From Artemisia argyi (lineage: Eukaryota; Streptophyta; Magnoliopsida; Asterales; Asteraceae), in contig CM060685.1 in assembly GCA_030686995.1 (NCBI GenBank), positions 127,125,823 to 127,189,822 on the forward strand: 64,000 bases of DNA, in the 5' to 3' direction. A program made the translations under genes and the position numbers. This document shows positions 33,394 through 45,768 of the stretch, piece by piece. The notes beneath the pieces are model-generated. The model saw only the letters and a list, made by a program, of their open reading frames with translations. It did not search any database and was not told the origin of the DNA. How positions within the stretch are numbered: the first letter of the stretch is position 1; each line of letters begins with the position of its first letter.

Positions 33394-34015
33394 GGTTAGA
33401 GAAAAGCTACCTATTTAAACTACAACAATTTTAATTTAGTATTTTTTTTTCTTACTTTGAGTGTCGTATATTCAAAGTTTAAATTTAATGGTAACTTTCT
33501 TAACACTTTTGATGGTAAGTTGGTCACTATTGAAGCGTAATTTGTAAATCATTAAATAATATTTTTAAAGTATATGACTAAAATTATGAAAAGAAAAGTC
33601 TATTAAAAAAAGAGTAAAGTGCGAAAAATATCCTTAAATTTTGCGAAAATTGCGAAAGATGTTCTCGAAAAAAAATTGCAAATATTGTCTCTAAACTTTC
33701 AATTTTCTGCGAGTTATGTCCTTTCCGCATTATTGTAGTCGCAAATTTAGTTTTTGGACTAACGCTCGTTAGGAATTCTCGTTAGTTAGTCGTCAGGAGC
33801 GTTGCACGTGAGGGTATTTTCGTCATTTCACTATTTACATCATCAAATCTACCTGACAGGCCCACTAACAGACCTACCTTTGTGTTGAGGGACATTTTTT
33901 GCAATAAGGTTTTACTTATCTCATTCTTATATAACATGATTAAGCAGTCACTATTACACACCCTTGAATCAACTGTTATTGGCTTATTGCTCATCATGTT
34001 GTTCACCTGAAAAAA
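32563..34015. other. Intergenic with poly-T and no gene
   Basis: AT-rich. 32963-32980 has CTCGCGCACGCGCGGG beside a T run, a shape seen in many dispersed plant repeats. 33050-33190 contains a direct duplication of TATCTATATTTTTTGTATTTATCT (positions 33041-33064 and 33114-33138). 33351-33392 is 42 T in a row. 33600-33900 reads like part of a dispersed repeat (GCGAAAAATATCC, TCGTTAGTTAGTC). No ORF is supported. Confidence 0.5.
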
Positions 34016-34386
34016 ATGCTTCTTTGCGTCTGTGGACTTCAATGTGTAGTTAGAACTTCCTGGACTAACAGGAATCCTGGTAGGCGGTTCTACTCATGCC
34101 CGACATACGTAAGTTTGACTCTTGATCAAACAATAATAATGAAACATTTTACAATTTGCCTACGTTTTCTTCTTTTTAATTACATTTCTTTCCTTTTACA
34201 GAATTCAAGTTGTCCCTTCCTCGGTTGGGTGGATCCACCGATGTACGGCTGATCTTCAAACATCATCCCTGGTCTACTTAGGACCAGGAATGCTTTGGAA
34301 GATGTGCTTGGGTTAGAGCAAGAAAGGGTTGATTGGGAGGAGCACAGGGCAAATGAGGAGGAGACCAGGCAAACCAGGCAGAGCTT

Positions 34387-35138
34387 TGTTAGATTATGGA
34401 TATTATTTTAGTAGTCGTATGTTAGGATCGAACTCGAGATCGTGGGATTGCACACTTTACGTATGAAGAGTAAAAGAATTATTATTTATAAATGTTATAT
34501 ATAATTATTAATAAACACAAAACTAGTAACAACCGTTAGTATTTAATGAAGAATGACTAACAACCGTTAGACGAAGATTAGGAAAGTAATACTTGTGAAT
34601 AATTGGAAGGTCAAGAAAGTTCTAGAAGGAGTTCCACCTCCTTTGTGCCTTGAGCTCCAAGTTTCATCAAGTATATAAACACCTCATGGGTTATTGTTTT
34701 CTCATAACTTGTACACACATAATAGGTGTTTTCTTTCTCTCATCTTGTCTTCGAAATCGATCCATCTTTATTACCCATAAGGGTTTCGATTTTTATTAAG
34801 CTCAAAAGGTTTTGTGTTTAATTTACTTGCATAAACTTTTACTTGAATTAGTACGTGTGTACAAGAACACGATTCAAACACACTATTGTTTGATTCTTGG
34901 ATTGAATTACAAAAGAGGTAAGGGGTAATTCTTATAATCCACATAAACCCTAATTAGGGTTCTTGAATTGAATATTGCATTTGATTCTTGTTCGGGCTAG
35001 AATCACAAAGGTATGCTTACTATTTATTATTGATTAATTAATTACATATTATATGATCTTGTTATAACGCTTCCACATATGCTCTCTTGATGTGTTTGGT
35101 TTATTTTATATGATTGTCATGATATTATAATTCCAACA
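34387..35138 (+). repeat. Left LTR of the non-coding element
   Basis: Starts TGTTAGATTATGG and ends ATAATTCCAACA. A TATA box (TATATAA) lies at 34672-34678, followed by CCTCATGGG and a pyrimidine-rich leader. Confidence 0.92.
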
Positions 35139-36386
35139 GTGGCATCTAGAGTCGTTATAATGTGTAATTAATTATCGAAACGCATAAAAATTGAATCTTG
35201 ATTCGTTTAGTTACATGTTTTTAGGGTTTTTTTTATTCCTAACCCTAATTTTTTAATTGGGTCGATTTAGACCTTTTAGGGTTTTAGGGCTTTGGTTTTG
35301 ATTTTTTAATATGATTAGAAACCCTAGGATGTCATGTAATTGGTTATGCGTTTTAGTAAACGATCTTGGTGCAATATGTTAATTGTTAAGCATAATCCAT
35401 GAAAAGTGCATATTTGCATGGATTTTATTGTGTGATAATTTAAATGGTTTAAATTGGATATATGTATTAATTGTTAAGTTATATCGAAACATGTAAATAT
35501 ATCAATAGATGTCGAATTGAGGAAGACTACAATATTAAGTAATCAATTACGTGCTATGTGGTATTTGTTTAGTTTTGGCTTACGCAATCGATTTATCGAT
35601 GTATGTGGTTCTTTTCCTTTGAAGAAGAAAGCCCTAATTGAATAAATGTGTTATACACTTAGTTTGATTATTAATAGGATTATTGAATATATTTTGCATG
35701 TGGCTACATGTTTATACATATTTAATTGTTATGATTATGTATATGTTTATTTGGTTGTTTTATTTTTTTATTTTATATTACTTATTTTTTGTTTATTATT
35801 ATGTTAGACATGTTTATAAACGAAAAAGGGTAATTTTTGAATAGAAAAATAATATGGACTAAATAAATGGCGAAATTGTTTTGATTTTAAGAGTTTAAAT
35901 TTCGAAGGATTGGTTGATTGATGTTTTTGTACACAGTGTGCGAAAGGCGGACCGAAGGTTGCCATACAATGTGCTTGTAGAGAGGGGTTATTAAAGACCA
36001 TGCACCTACCGGTTCTCTACAACCGCTTGTGTGCCGACTCTAGACTTAACTATATCACTATATTACGTACATTGTCATCTTAAGGGTGAATTCACCAGAA
36101 TTCCACAATGATTATCCGAAACACTAAGCCTTAGGGCTTATGCAAAAGTACGATATAATGGACGATAATTGTTGGTAATTCTTTAATTGGTGATCCCGAT
36201 ACCTCAATCAAAACTTTGCTATTTTACTCTTAGCAAATTGGTTATAAAAATGTTTTATAAAACCAATGTTATGAAGTTGTATGCATGCTTCTTCATACAT
36301 TATTTTGATCACGTCAAAATTAATACCCTTATAAAATTAAGTCAAGTGACATCTAATTAAGAACACTTGAAGTTGTAATTTACGTC

Positions 36387-37990
36387 ATGTGAGAACTTGG
36401 CGAGATTGCAATGGAGAGGTAAATTTCATAAATTCATTGCTAGCAGATCAACTGATGTAATGGATTTATGAGTTTGCAGTTTTTAAGTTAGACGACTTAA
36501 ATTGAGAAGGAAGTGAGAACTTGGACTCAAGGCATTAAGATGGGGATGAAACATGCTTACATTACAAAGGTTTTGTGAATGTAAATCCCATAATGATCTA
36601 GGAATTGCAATATGATATTGGCAATTATTGTTCGACAATTACTTTGTTGAATACTATCATTACTAGCAGATCAACTGATGTAATGGTACTATGTCAATTA
36701 GGATCCTAGCTTTAAGAAAATACTATGGTTTATAAGAATATTTACCAATGGGTATTTTATTTTCTTAAAGATCTAATTATCGAAAATACTGAAATTGAAT
36801 TTTGTAATTCGTTTTAATGTATTAATGCAACGTTCAAACCGTAAAAGTATTTTGGGCTTTGGTAATTGATATCGTTCTGTTTTCAAACAAATGTTTGATT
36901 AAGAATAATTTACTTAAAAGACAAAAGAAGTCTCCTTTCTATGAAAGAAGAGTGAGATACAATCCTATTTTTTTTCATGAATGAAAAAGGATAATAGGAA
37001 TATTAGATATGTCTAAATTCTAATATATAACTCATAGCAAATTTTTAATAGTTAAGAAAATTGCGAATATTTTCCATAGGGATTTCATCATCCTCATTCG
37101 GTGATTAAATTCTTAGTAACAAATATGATATTTGGTTAACAGAAAATTATGTATGACATTTTATGAGTTATTATAATTAGAAGCTAGACTAATTACAACA
37201 AAATGTTTAAAAACAAACTAGTTGTTTTGACTATTTTAAAGGTACTACATACATTGTACGATGGTAGACCTATTAAGGAAGAAATTGCATGCCCAATTTT
37301 TCAAGTTAATCGCATTTGGTTGATAGTCCATCATTTACGTAGTAGAATACACTCTTTAGTGCATAAGTAATTGTTACGTATGGACATTTAAAGGTGTAGG
37401 AAAGTTAAAAGCACAATATTTGTTTTCAATGGACATGATACATTTACAATGTTGTCAAATTCAGTGGGAGTATTGTGTACTTATTACTGAATAAGGAATT
37501 ATTATAATGATCTTTAATTCAGTGGGAGTTACAAGGTTTGACATCTTGGTAGCTAAAGATAATTACTTTCCAAGTGTAGACACTCATACTTTTAAGGATA
37601 GCCTTGTACGTTTCCTTACTAGACATTGTTGTTCTACATCTACTTGTTATGCTAAAACCTATGACACAATCATATTGAACACATAAACAAATGCATGACA
37701 TGTTGTTTATCAACTATATGAGGTTGTTTCATGCACAAGTGGGAGAAATGTTATCTTTAATGTGTGCAAGAAACAGCTCATAAAGATATGGTTTAATGGA
37801 TTCTCTTGACTACAAGGTACGAGAATAACGTTCTAATATGAATTATACTAATCTAGTTCAAGAAACATTTGGTGTTGCAATTTATGTTATGTGAGAGCTT
37901 AGCTAGATTGCAACAACAAGGTGAATTTCATATTTTCATTACTAGCAAATCAACTGATGTAATTGAACTATGAGAATTTGCAGTTTCTAA
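36387..37990. repeat. Diverged direct repeats in the non-coding interior
   Basis: A unit of about 100 bp with GTGAGAACTTGGCGAGATTG, GCTAGCAGATCAACTGATGT and a TTTGCAGTTTTTAA end is seen at 36387-36485. A partial copy lies at 36659-36690 and a diverged full copy at 37884-37990. A second group with ATAAACAT and AAAGTC words repeats three times at 38235-38450. The remaining interior is AT-rich and I see no genes. Confidence 0.7.
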
Positions 37991-40900
37991 ATTAGCTACC
38001 TATTAGAACATGTGTCAATATGATATCAAGACTACTTTAATTTGTATATTTATGAATTCTTGGAATGACATAAATTAATTAAGTAATCTAATGCTACTTC
38101 AATCTGAATATTTATGTGTTCTTGGAATGGCATAAATAAATAAAAAAAATAATGTTATTTACATTATGAAGAAATAAATTGACTTGAAATTACTATTGAA
38201 ACCAAAAGATGGTGTTCATAATTACTTTAGTTAAACATGTTTATGTTTCATTGTAAAGATATAAACATAAAGTCTTTTAATTGTTACAAGACTTATTATA
38301 ATAAAGTAAGACGTTATCTTGTTATGTTTTTAATTAAGACATAAACATGAAGTCATTAAATTGTTAAATGACTTATAACGTATAGTGAGATTATAACCGT
38401 TTATGTTTTCTTGTAAAGACATGGACAAGAAGTGACTTTGTCAAAAGTACTTGTGCTATAAAGCATGTAATTGGCTTGAAAATTATTATACCATTAAAAT
38501 GAATTAGTTGGTAAATAGACAAGTCAAAAGGAATATGGTTATCTTAAATATTGTTAGATTGTCTTACAATATTAATACTAATGAAATATCAAATGTTTAT
38601 GGTATGTTCAGTTAGAAAATCAAACTCTTGTTATATTGTTTGATTAAAGATAACTATGACTTCTTTTCTTCCAAAAGTTATCAATGTTAGAATGTTGAGT
38701 ATGACTTGGACATATTTAAGTAAACTCCAACCTAGAAGATTAATAAGACATCATTATATGATGGAATGTGATGAATTACATTAAGTCTTAAATTGAAGTT
38801 CTAAATTTGTTTAACTGCTTATGAAGAGGTTATTAACAAAGTAAAGTCAGAAACTGTCAATATGTATTTGTAATATCTCAAAAGAGAATATTGTATTGTT
38901 GCTTTATTTGCTAAATATTTAAAGATAGTCTTTAAATTGCTAAAATCAAGTGGGAGTATTGATCTTTAAAAGATAAAATTACAAGATACACAATCTTCTA
39001 AAATACACTAGTAAATATCATGTTGAAGTTTGACATTTGAATGTTAAATCTCAACGTGATAATAAAGTTTGACATTTAAATGTTAAATCACAAGATGATG
39101 GAATAATCATTCATAGAATAGTAATATATCTCAGATATTTGATTAATATGCTGAGGGCTATGATTTACAGAATTATTGTAAACCTGATAATCATTATGAT
39201 ACAATATCAAATATGTAATTGGGTAAAATATACATGATATGAATGATCAAGATGTTGTCCATAAAGATAATCAATTTTAGAAACTTGGTTTATCCTAATA
39301 GTTAGACTAGAAAATGAAGATGAGTTTCTTCAAAGATAAGGTAACCATTGTGGTTTAAATATTTGTATAGAAATCATATGGACAATGTTGTACACGTATT
39401 TAATGTATGTTTTATGACAAGATTATTAATCACACTTAATCAATTAACTGTGATTGAATATTCTTTTCTAAATACATTAAATATATATAAAGATTATGAT
39501 TGTCATATTTATAAAATTGACAGTGGAATATCAAAACTCTTTCTTGAGTGATTACTTGAGCGAGGACGATAAGTAATCAAAAAGAGTTTATGAATTCAAA
39601 TAAATCTTTGAAAGTGTATAAGGTGCAATAATCCATGAATGGATAAATGCATGCATCTAGAAGATTACTCTCGTGTTTAATTATTAAATTCATGTTATGA
39701 TTTATAATTGAAATAAGATAATTTCTAAGTATTCCTAAAAGCTAGTGGGAGTATTATGTTTAATTTCTTAAATCATATATGTTGTAGAACATACAAAAAG
39801 TAACATTTCATATAAGTTAAAAGTTAAGTCTTAGAATGGTATGAAACTTTACTTGTAAGATTTAGAAAATAAGACATACAACCTTGGAATGAATGTTTAT
39901 TGTTGAAACATGTGCGGTAAATGAATCTAATATAACATGATATATCATTTAGAAAGTCTAAATGTATATGTATAACATGAATAAAATCTAAGTATGACTC
40001 AAAGATTTTTCATGAGCATCATGTTTTGTTGTATCATGCTTGATTAACAAGATGATTTGGCAATATTAATATCTAATTAAAAGTTATTAGATAACTTGTG
40101 TAATATTCTAAAAAGAATATGTTTGATTATAGAATCACATCCTAAATCTGGAACAGCTTCCAAATTCTATAGATGAACAATTGGTCAATGGTTGTGAAAA
40201 TTGTCATAGCTAACAAACTTGAAAGTTTAAAGGGCATCAAACATTACACAATAGATATTAATGTTTACGGGAAATTTTAATAGCATATTGTTGTTGCATA
40301 CAATTATGCTAATGAAATTGAGGTGACACTCAATGTTAGTTATGGTAAGGATTTCATCTTTGACTATATATACTAGTTGTGCTTACTAAGAGCATAGTTG
40401 CATTATACATTAAGAGAATAAGAATACTTCAAACTTTAAAATGTTTGGAAGTTTGATTATTATAAATTTGTGGTTAATGATGTCACACATTTTATGAAAT
40501 ATGGCATTATCAAATAGTTGAGTATGCATATACAAGAACTTCAATAGTTGAATTCTTGAAATAAGTATTCTTAAAATTCCAATAGATCAAAGTTGGATGA
40601 TTTATGCCTTGTCAACAAGTATGAATGTCATTACTTGAGACATAATTCATCAAAAAGAGTTATCATGCATTGATCTATTTAGTATTTGGATAAGGGATGT
40701 TAAACAATTATTATAATAAATTAAAATACATGGTATGTTTAATTTATAATATATTATATCCTATATTTGTATGTTTAATCCAAGAATAAATGTTATTCTA
40801 AATTGTCCGTTTTCAGTTAATAATATGGGAATATTATTAAAACAAGACAAATCTGAAGGTTGGTATAATATACTTAAAGTATATTGATGCGTAGTCATGT

Positions 40901-41483
40901 CATTTCAGATGATATTCAATAATATTGGATATAGGACTTATCCCAACTACATGATGTTACTTTATGGATTTTGTCATTAAGTAAATCATGAGAAGTTATC
41001 CTCAGACTTGAGATGCAAGATAAGTGTCATGAATGTAGTACCTTTTTTGTAGAACAACTTAACGCTATACGTAACTGGTAGTCATAAGGGTTGTTTTCGG
41101 AAATGTTACAAAGTTTGTGGGTTTTGCTTGTATTCAAGATAGAATTTGTTCATTCAAATTTATTTTTGGAGTTTAATACTGCTGGACCCCTCGTAGGGTT
41201 GGTAAGATGCATGTGCGTCCGCACCCAAGATCTCCCCTGAATATGTTCAGAAGATTTGGAAATCTTGATCAATCATAAACAACGAGAAACAGAATGGTTA
41301 ATTAAGGAATGACTTTAATACATATCCTTATTAACGTGGTATTAGAAACAAAAGGATAATAATAATGAGAAATCATTAAAAGGTTTGTCCAGGAGCCTTA
41401 CTCGAGATCGTACTAGAGGCATCGGCGTGTTGCAAGACGCTAACCGATGTGATTACACTATTAAAATATGTCCAAGTGGGAGC

Positions 41484-42236
41484 TGTTAGATTATGGACAT
41501 TATTTTAGTAGTCGTATGTTAGGATCGAACTCGAGATCGTGGGATTGCACACTTTACGTATGAAGAGTAAAAGAATAATTATTTATAAATGTTATATATA
41601 ATTATTAATAAACACAAAACTAGTAACAACCGTTAGTATTTAATGGAGAATGACTAACGACCGTTAGACGAAGATTAGGAAAGTAATACTTGTGAATAAT
41701 TGGAAGGTCAAGAAAGTTCTAGAAGGAGTTCCACCTCCTTTGTGCCTTGAGCTCCAAGTTTCATCAAGTATATAAACACCTCATGGGTTATTGTTTTCTC
41801 ATAACTTGTACACACATAATAGGTGTTTTCTTTCTCTCATCTTGTCTTCGAAATTGATCCATCTTTATTACCCATAAGGGTTTCGATTTTTATTAAGCTC
41901 AAAAGGTTTTGTGTTTAATTTACTTGCATAAACTTTTACTTGAATTAGTACGTGTGTATAAGAACACGATTCAAACACACTATTGTTTGATTTCTTGGAT
42001 TGAATTACAAAAGAGGTAAGGGGTAATTCTTATAATCCACATAAACCCTAATTAGGGTTCTTGAATTGAAGATTGCATTTGATTCTTGTTCGGGCTAGAA
42101 TCACAAAGGTATGTTTACTATTTATTATTAATTAATTAATTACATATTATATGATATTGTTATAACGCTTCCACATATGCTCTCTTGATGTGTTTGGTTT
42201 ATTTTATATGATTGTCATGATATTATAATTCCAACA
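41484..42236 (+). repeat. Right LTR of the non-coding element
   Basis: Begins TGTTAGATTATGGACATT; differs from the left LTR by roughly 11 bases and one extra T near 41994. Its end is followed by AGCTT and then the resumed GRF pseudogene. Confidence 0.92.
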
Positions 42237-42352
42237 AGCTTTAGGCAAAAATGGAGGAGTAGTGGGCTAAGAAGTTGAGGAAATACCTTATCATCAGTTG
42301 GGTTTTTTTCGCTTCGTATGTTTACTTGCAAAGTTGACCGTTTGGTTTTGGT

Positions 42353-42353
<1 letters not shown>

Positions 42354-42431
<78 letters not shown>

Positions 42432-42434
42432 TAT
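42354..42434. repeat. (TA)n microsatellite, left
   Basis: About 80 bp of TA repeats with one interruption (ATACATAT). It ends exactly where the MITE terminal repeat begins. Confidence 0.95.
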
Positions 42435-42435
42435 A

Positions 42436-42847
42436 GTGAGACTTTCTTACGAGAACCATCTTATATGCGAGAACTGAGAGAACCATAAAAAACATACATG
42501 CACGACTTCAATAATTGTATTTTCGCACATATGTTCTAAAACGACATACATGTTTTAAGAAAAACATAGTTGTTCTAAAGAATTTAATAAGAAATTGGAA
42601 ATACGAAATTTTTCTTCGAAGGTGTGCATGTATGTTCTTATAAGGCGTGCAACGACAATATTGCGGCCGTGTGTTAAGTTTTTGTGAAAAAAGAGGATGA
42701 GTTCATGATGATATTGAAGAACATTGGTGGATACTAACGATTATTGATGATTTGCATGTATTTTTATTTTATTTTAAAAGACGTGCATGTATGTTTTTTG
42801 TGGTTCTCTCAGTTCTTGCAGATAAAATGGTTCTCGTAAGAAAGTCC

Positions 42848-42850
<3 letters not shown>
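42436..42850. mobile_element. Micron-like MITE flanked by (TA)n
   Basis: Terminal inverted repeats of about 64 bp: ACTTTCTTACGAGAACCATC from 42441 and its near-inverse ending GTTCTCGTAAGAAAGT at 42845, with only a few mismatches. Both ends abut (TA)n tracts (42354-42434 and 42851-42920). There is no coding content; the centre is AT-rich. Rice Micron elements are MITEs found inside (TA)n; this looks analogous, but homology is not shown. Confidence 0.75.
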
Positions 42851-42923
<73 letters not shown>

Positions 42924-42975
42924 CATTTTCATGTAACTTTTACTTATTTAACTTTTTTTTTTTTTTTTTTTTTTG
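42851..42975. repeat. (TA)n microsatellite, right, then poly-T
   Basis: About 70 bp of TA repeats, then an ordinary stretch and a T run at 42952-42974. The apparent Ile-Tyr-rich reading frame across it is an artefact. Confidence 0.95.
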
Positions 42976-43549
42976 GTATGTATCGTGTTTTTCATATATA
43001 ACAATCAAAGCTTAGGATGACATTCAATAGTGCAATAAGGCATTTTCTTTACTATAGCACGTTTCTTATAATCAAAATATGCCCAATTTCTGTAGTTATA
43101 TCGGTGTAGCAGAAAGAAAATGGTAGACGAAACCAGGATATAAAATGACCAGGTGAACTTAAAATAAAATAAACAATACTGCAAACACAAGTTTTAGGGA
43201 CCGGTTGCATTTAAGAAAAATCGATATTTTTTAATAAAATTAACACTACGCAACAAAAATCCGTGGGTGTCCTGAGACACCCCGGTTTCGTCACTGGATT
43301 TGAACAAAGTGGAAGTGTGACAAAGGGCTAGTTTAGATCGATTTTGGGATTGTAGTTGCTTAAACTTATGACCTGTCTTAGTTTTAAACCGATTTTTTAA
43401 CTATTTGTTACCCGGTTTTGGGCTAGAACCGGTTTGAGTTTAACTTTAATTAGGTTAGTGTTTATTTATTTCATTTTATTTATTATTTTTTTAGGACTGC
43501 TTGAGGACTGAAAGACGATCTCAATCTTAAGGGGTTTGATTTAGATAAC

Positions 43550-43725
43550 CATATGTTAAATGAATAGTGAAAAGTTTTTAGTTGGTTTACCCATTGTAGA
43601 TGCATAGACAAGTCTTTTGTAAAAAGCTTTTCCTAAACATCTTGCTACAATGTTAAAAAGCTTAATAAAATAGTAAAAAGTCTTTTGTGTTTTAACCATT
43701 GTGGATGCTCTATTAGTAGTTATGG
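43550..43725. mobile_element. Tourist-type MITE fragment
   Basis: Contains CCATTGTAGATGCAT, AAAAGTCTTTTGTG and CCATTGTGGATGCTCTA, the same words as the complete MITE at 44770-44987. Ends are unclear. Flanks 42976-43549 and 43726-44699 show dispersed-repeat phrases (for example GATGCATCT repeated more than seven times in 44320-44580) and no gene. Confidence 0.45.
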
Positions 43726-44769
43726 TTAATAAATGAATGAGATCCTTCTTTTCTAAATGACACAAAATTTTTCAGACCGCATGTTTTGTCTCGTGCCTGT
43801 ATGACCAATATATCAACTTTGTCGTTTGACCCGTGCCCGTTAGGACCCGATCCCGTTTAGCCCGTTACCTAAGCCCGCCCGACGGCCCATTTTGCCACCT
43901 CTGGCAATTATCATGTAGACAGTGTCGCCTTTCAGGGTGGGCGACCATCAGAGCCCCAAAAATCTGAGGGCCCAATATTTACGCCTTATATTATAAACTT
44001 CATATTGCATATATAGAGTTATGATCAAATTAAAAATAAAATTAAAATGAGAAGGGTGAGAATAAATCACAATCGTATATTTCATATGCACCTGCAAAAA
44101 TAGATGCATTTTTCCTAAATTTGCTCCCTCATTTTATCGGTGGCAAGAAATACTTGTCGGTTGATACTCTTCTCAATTTATGTTTCTTCTCATAAAATTA
44201 TATACATGAAGAAAAAACTATGTATATAAAAAGGCTGGTTTTTCTACTTCTATAAATTGATATGGGCCAAATTTGGACTCAACTTTTTTGGTCATGGATT
44301 TTATTTAACCACATATTTGAGATGCATCGACTTGATTTAGATGCATCTCTATTCATTTATATGCATCTCAATTAGTTTCGAAGGTGATTTTGAAGTGAAA
44401 ACGATGCAAAGTAGTACTAACAACAAATTTGACCCTCAGAGGACGAAAAATGTAAAGGATTCATCTAATTTGATGAAATGCATCTAATATAGGTATATGC
44501 ATCTAATTTTTTGCTAGAAAATATATTATGATGCATCTAAAAGATTCGGGATGCATGTAATTCAAGTCGATGCATCTCAAATATGTGATTATAGTTATTT
44601 CTCATTCTTCTTATTTTAAGTTTTCTTCTCATTTGATCCTTAGTCATAGCTTTTTAACAAAGATTTTGTAAACTAATAAAAGTATTTGCAAAAAGATCTA
44701 GTCATCATAGTATAAGTTAAGCATTAAATGCATAAAGTCTTTAAGACTTTTTTCATTGTAGATGCTTAA

Positions 44770-44987
44770 GAGCATCCGCAATGCAGAAACCTCTAATAGC
44801 TTGTTACTATTCTAACAAGTCATTTTGAAGAGTTTTTTACCATTGCAATGAAAGCTTTTTGAAAAGCTTTTAAGAAAGACTTGTAAAACTACAAGTCTTT
44901 CCTCAAATTCTTATACATTAAGTGTGTTATGCATTAAATGTATTAAATGCAAAAAGTCATTAAAGACTTTTTGCATTGTGTATGCTC
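44770..44987. mobile_element. Tourist-like MITE (TAA TSD)
   Basis: Starts GAGCATCCGCAATGC and ends GCATTGTGTATGCTC, near-inverse copies, flanked by TAA on both sides (44767-44769 and 44988-44990). This TSD fits PIF/Harbinger-derived Tourist MITEs. Related fragments lie on both sides (about 44700-44766 and 45001-45123), each ending CATTGTAGATGCT. Confidence 0.8.
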
Positions 44988-45123
44988 TAACTCCAAGCTT
45001 TTGTAAAAACCTTTTAGCCATTTATTAATTATGCATTAAATGCAACAAATACAACTCCACTAAAAGATGTATACATTAAATTTAAAAAGTTATTAAAGAC
45101 TTTTAGCCATTGTAGATGCTCAA

Positions 45124-45768
45124 TAAACTAAACTTTATTGCTAAATTCATGTCACAAAATATTACTGTAGTTAAAAAAATAAGAGAAAATTTCGAGACTA
45201 AACCAGTCGCTCAACTTTTGTACCAACACTAGCCCAAAAAAGTGATATTCCTCAATTAGACCGAGCGATCTGCGACTTTGTTACTTTTAATAAGAAAGCG
45301 CCAAGTGGCGAAAAAAAGTTCGCGCCATGTACTTTTATTCCCTACATGTGTAAACTATAAAGGTATGTACTTTTCGAGCTACTTACTTTAAGCGACTTGA
45401 GTGTACTTTAAGCGACTTTCATTTTTGTCGGATTCATGTACAAAAGTCAACATCATATATCAATATTTTATTCTTTTTAACACTCAAGCGACTTAACCGA
45501 CTTACGGCTATAAAGTTAAGCGATTTTGTATTTTTCTCATGTACTCGATTACCTTTTGTACTACGTTTGATTTTATTCCCATTACTTTTTAACTTTTTTT
45601 TTTATAATTTGCACATAAAAAACACATTTCAAAACACACTCACTAATTCAAAACACATATACACTAACTAATTCAAACCAACCCAAATTGCAAATCAAAA
45701 CCACTGAAACCCTAACCATAATCAAAATCACACAAACCCTAACCATAACCAAACCCATTCAAACCCTA
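45124..45768. other. Upstream region of the DUF1985-like gene
   Basis: No gene. 45370-45560 repeats the word AAGCGACTT at least five times. 45640-45765 is a CA-rich stretch with several AAACCCTAA-type telobox words, common near plant 5' UTRs and leading into the ATG at 45769. Confidence 0.5.

Larger units (their letters stand above)
34387..42236 (+). mobile_element. Non-coding LTR retrotransposon (7.85 kb)
   Basis: LTRs at 34387-35138 (752 bp) and 41484-42236 (753 bp) are flanked by the duplication AGCTT (34382-34386 and 42237-42241). A primer-binding-like site (TGGCATCTAGAG, from 35140) follows the left LTR, and a purine tract (AAGTGGGAGC) precedes the right LTR. I count about 11 substitutions and one indel between LTRs, so it is recent. 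The 6.3-kb interior has no long ORF and no gag or pol motif that I can find in any frame. That makes it a non-autonomous LARD-like element mobilised in trans. Superfamily is unknown; the AGTGGGAG tract resembles copia elements. Confidence 0.9.
34016..42337 (+). pseudogene. GRF zinc-finger gene, split by an LTR element
   Basis: Exon 1 (34016-34108) encodes MLLCVCGLQCVVRTSWTNRN then PGRRFYSC. The intron starts GTAAGT and ends TTTTACAG at 34201. Exon 2 (from 34202) encodes SCPFLGWVDPPMYG, so the CxCG...C...C layout of a GRF zinc finger (a nucleic-acid-binding module) is complete. Lesions: TGA at 34250-34252 where the family has Arg (a CGA to TGA change would explain it), LTR insertion between 34386 and 42242, then a frameshift and TAG before a hydrophobic tail (KKLRKYLIISWVFFASYVY). 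Small plant proteins with one GRF finger, a charged helix (ALEDVLGLEQERVDWEEH) and a C-terminal membrane anchor are common; I infer this is a dead member. Confidence 0.8.

Noticed and set aside
35139..41483. Decayed copia pol in the interior of the non-coding LTR element
   Set aside because: No motif of RT, integrase or RNase H found by eye in any frame; a translated profile search would be decisive.
42752..43015. Ile-Tyr repeat protein
   Set aside because: Translation of the (TA)n tract and poly-T.
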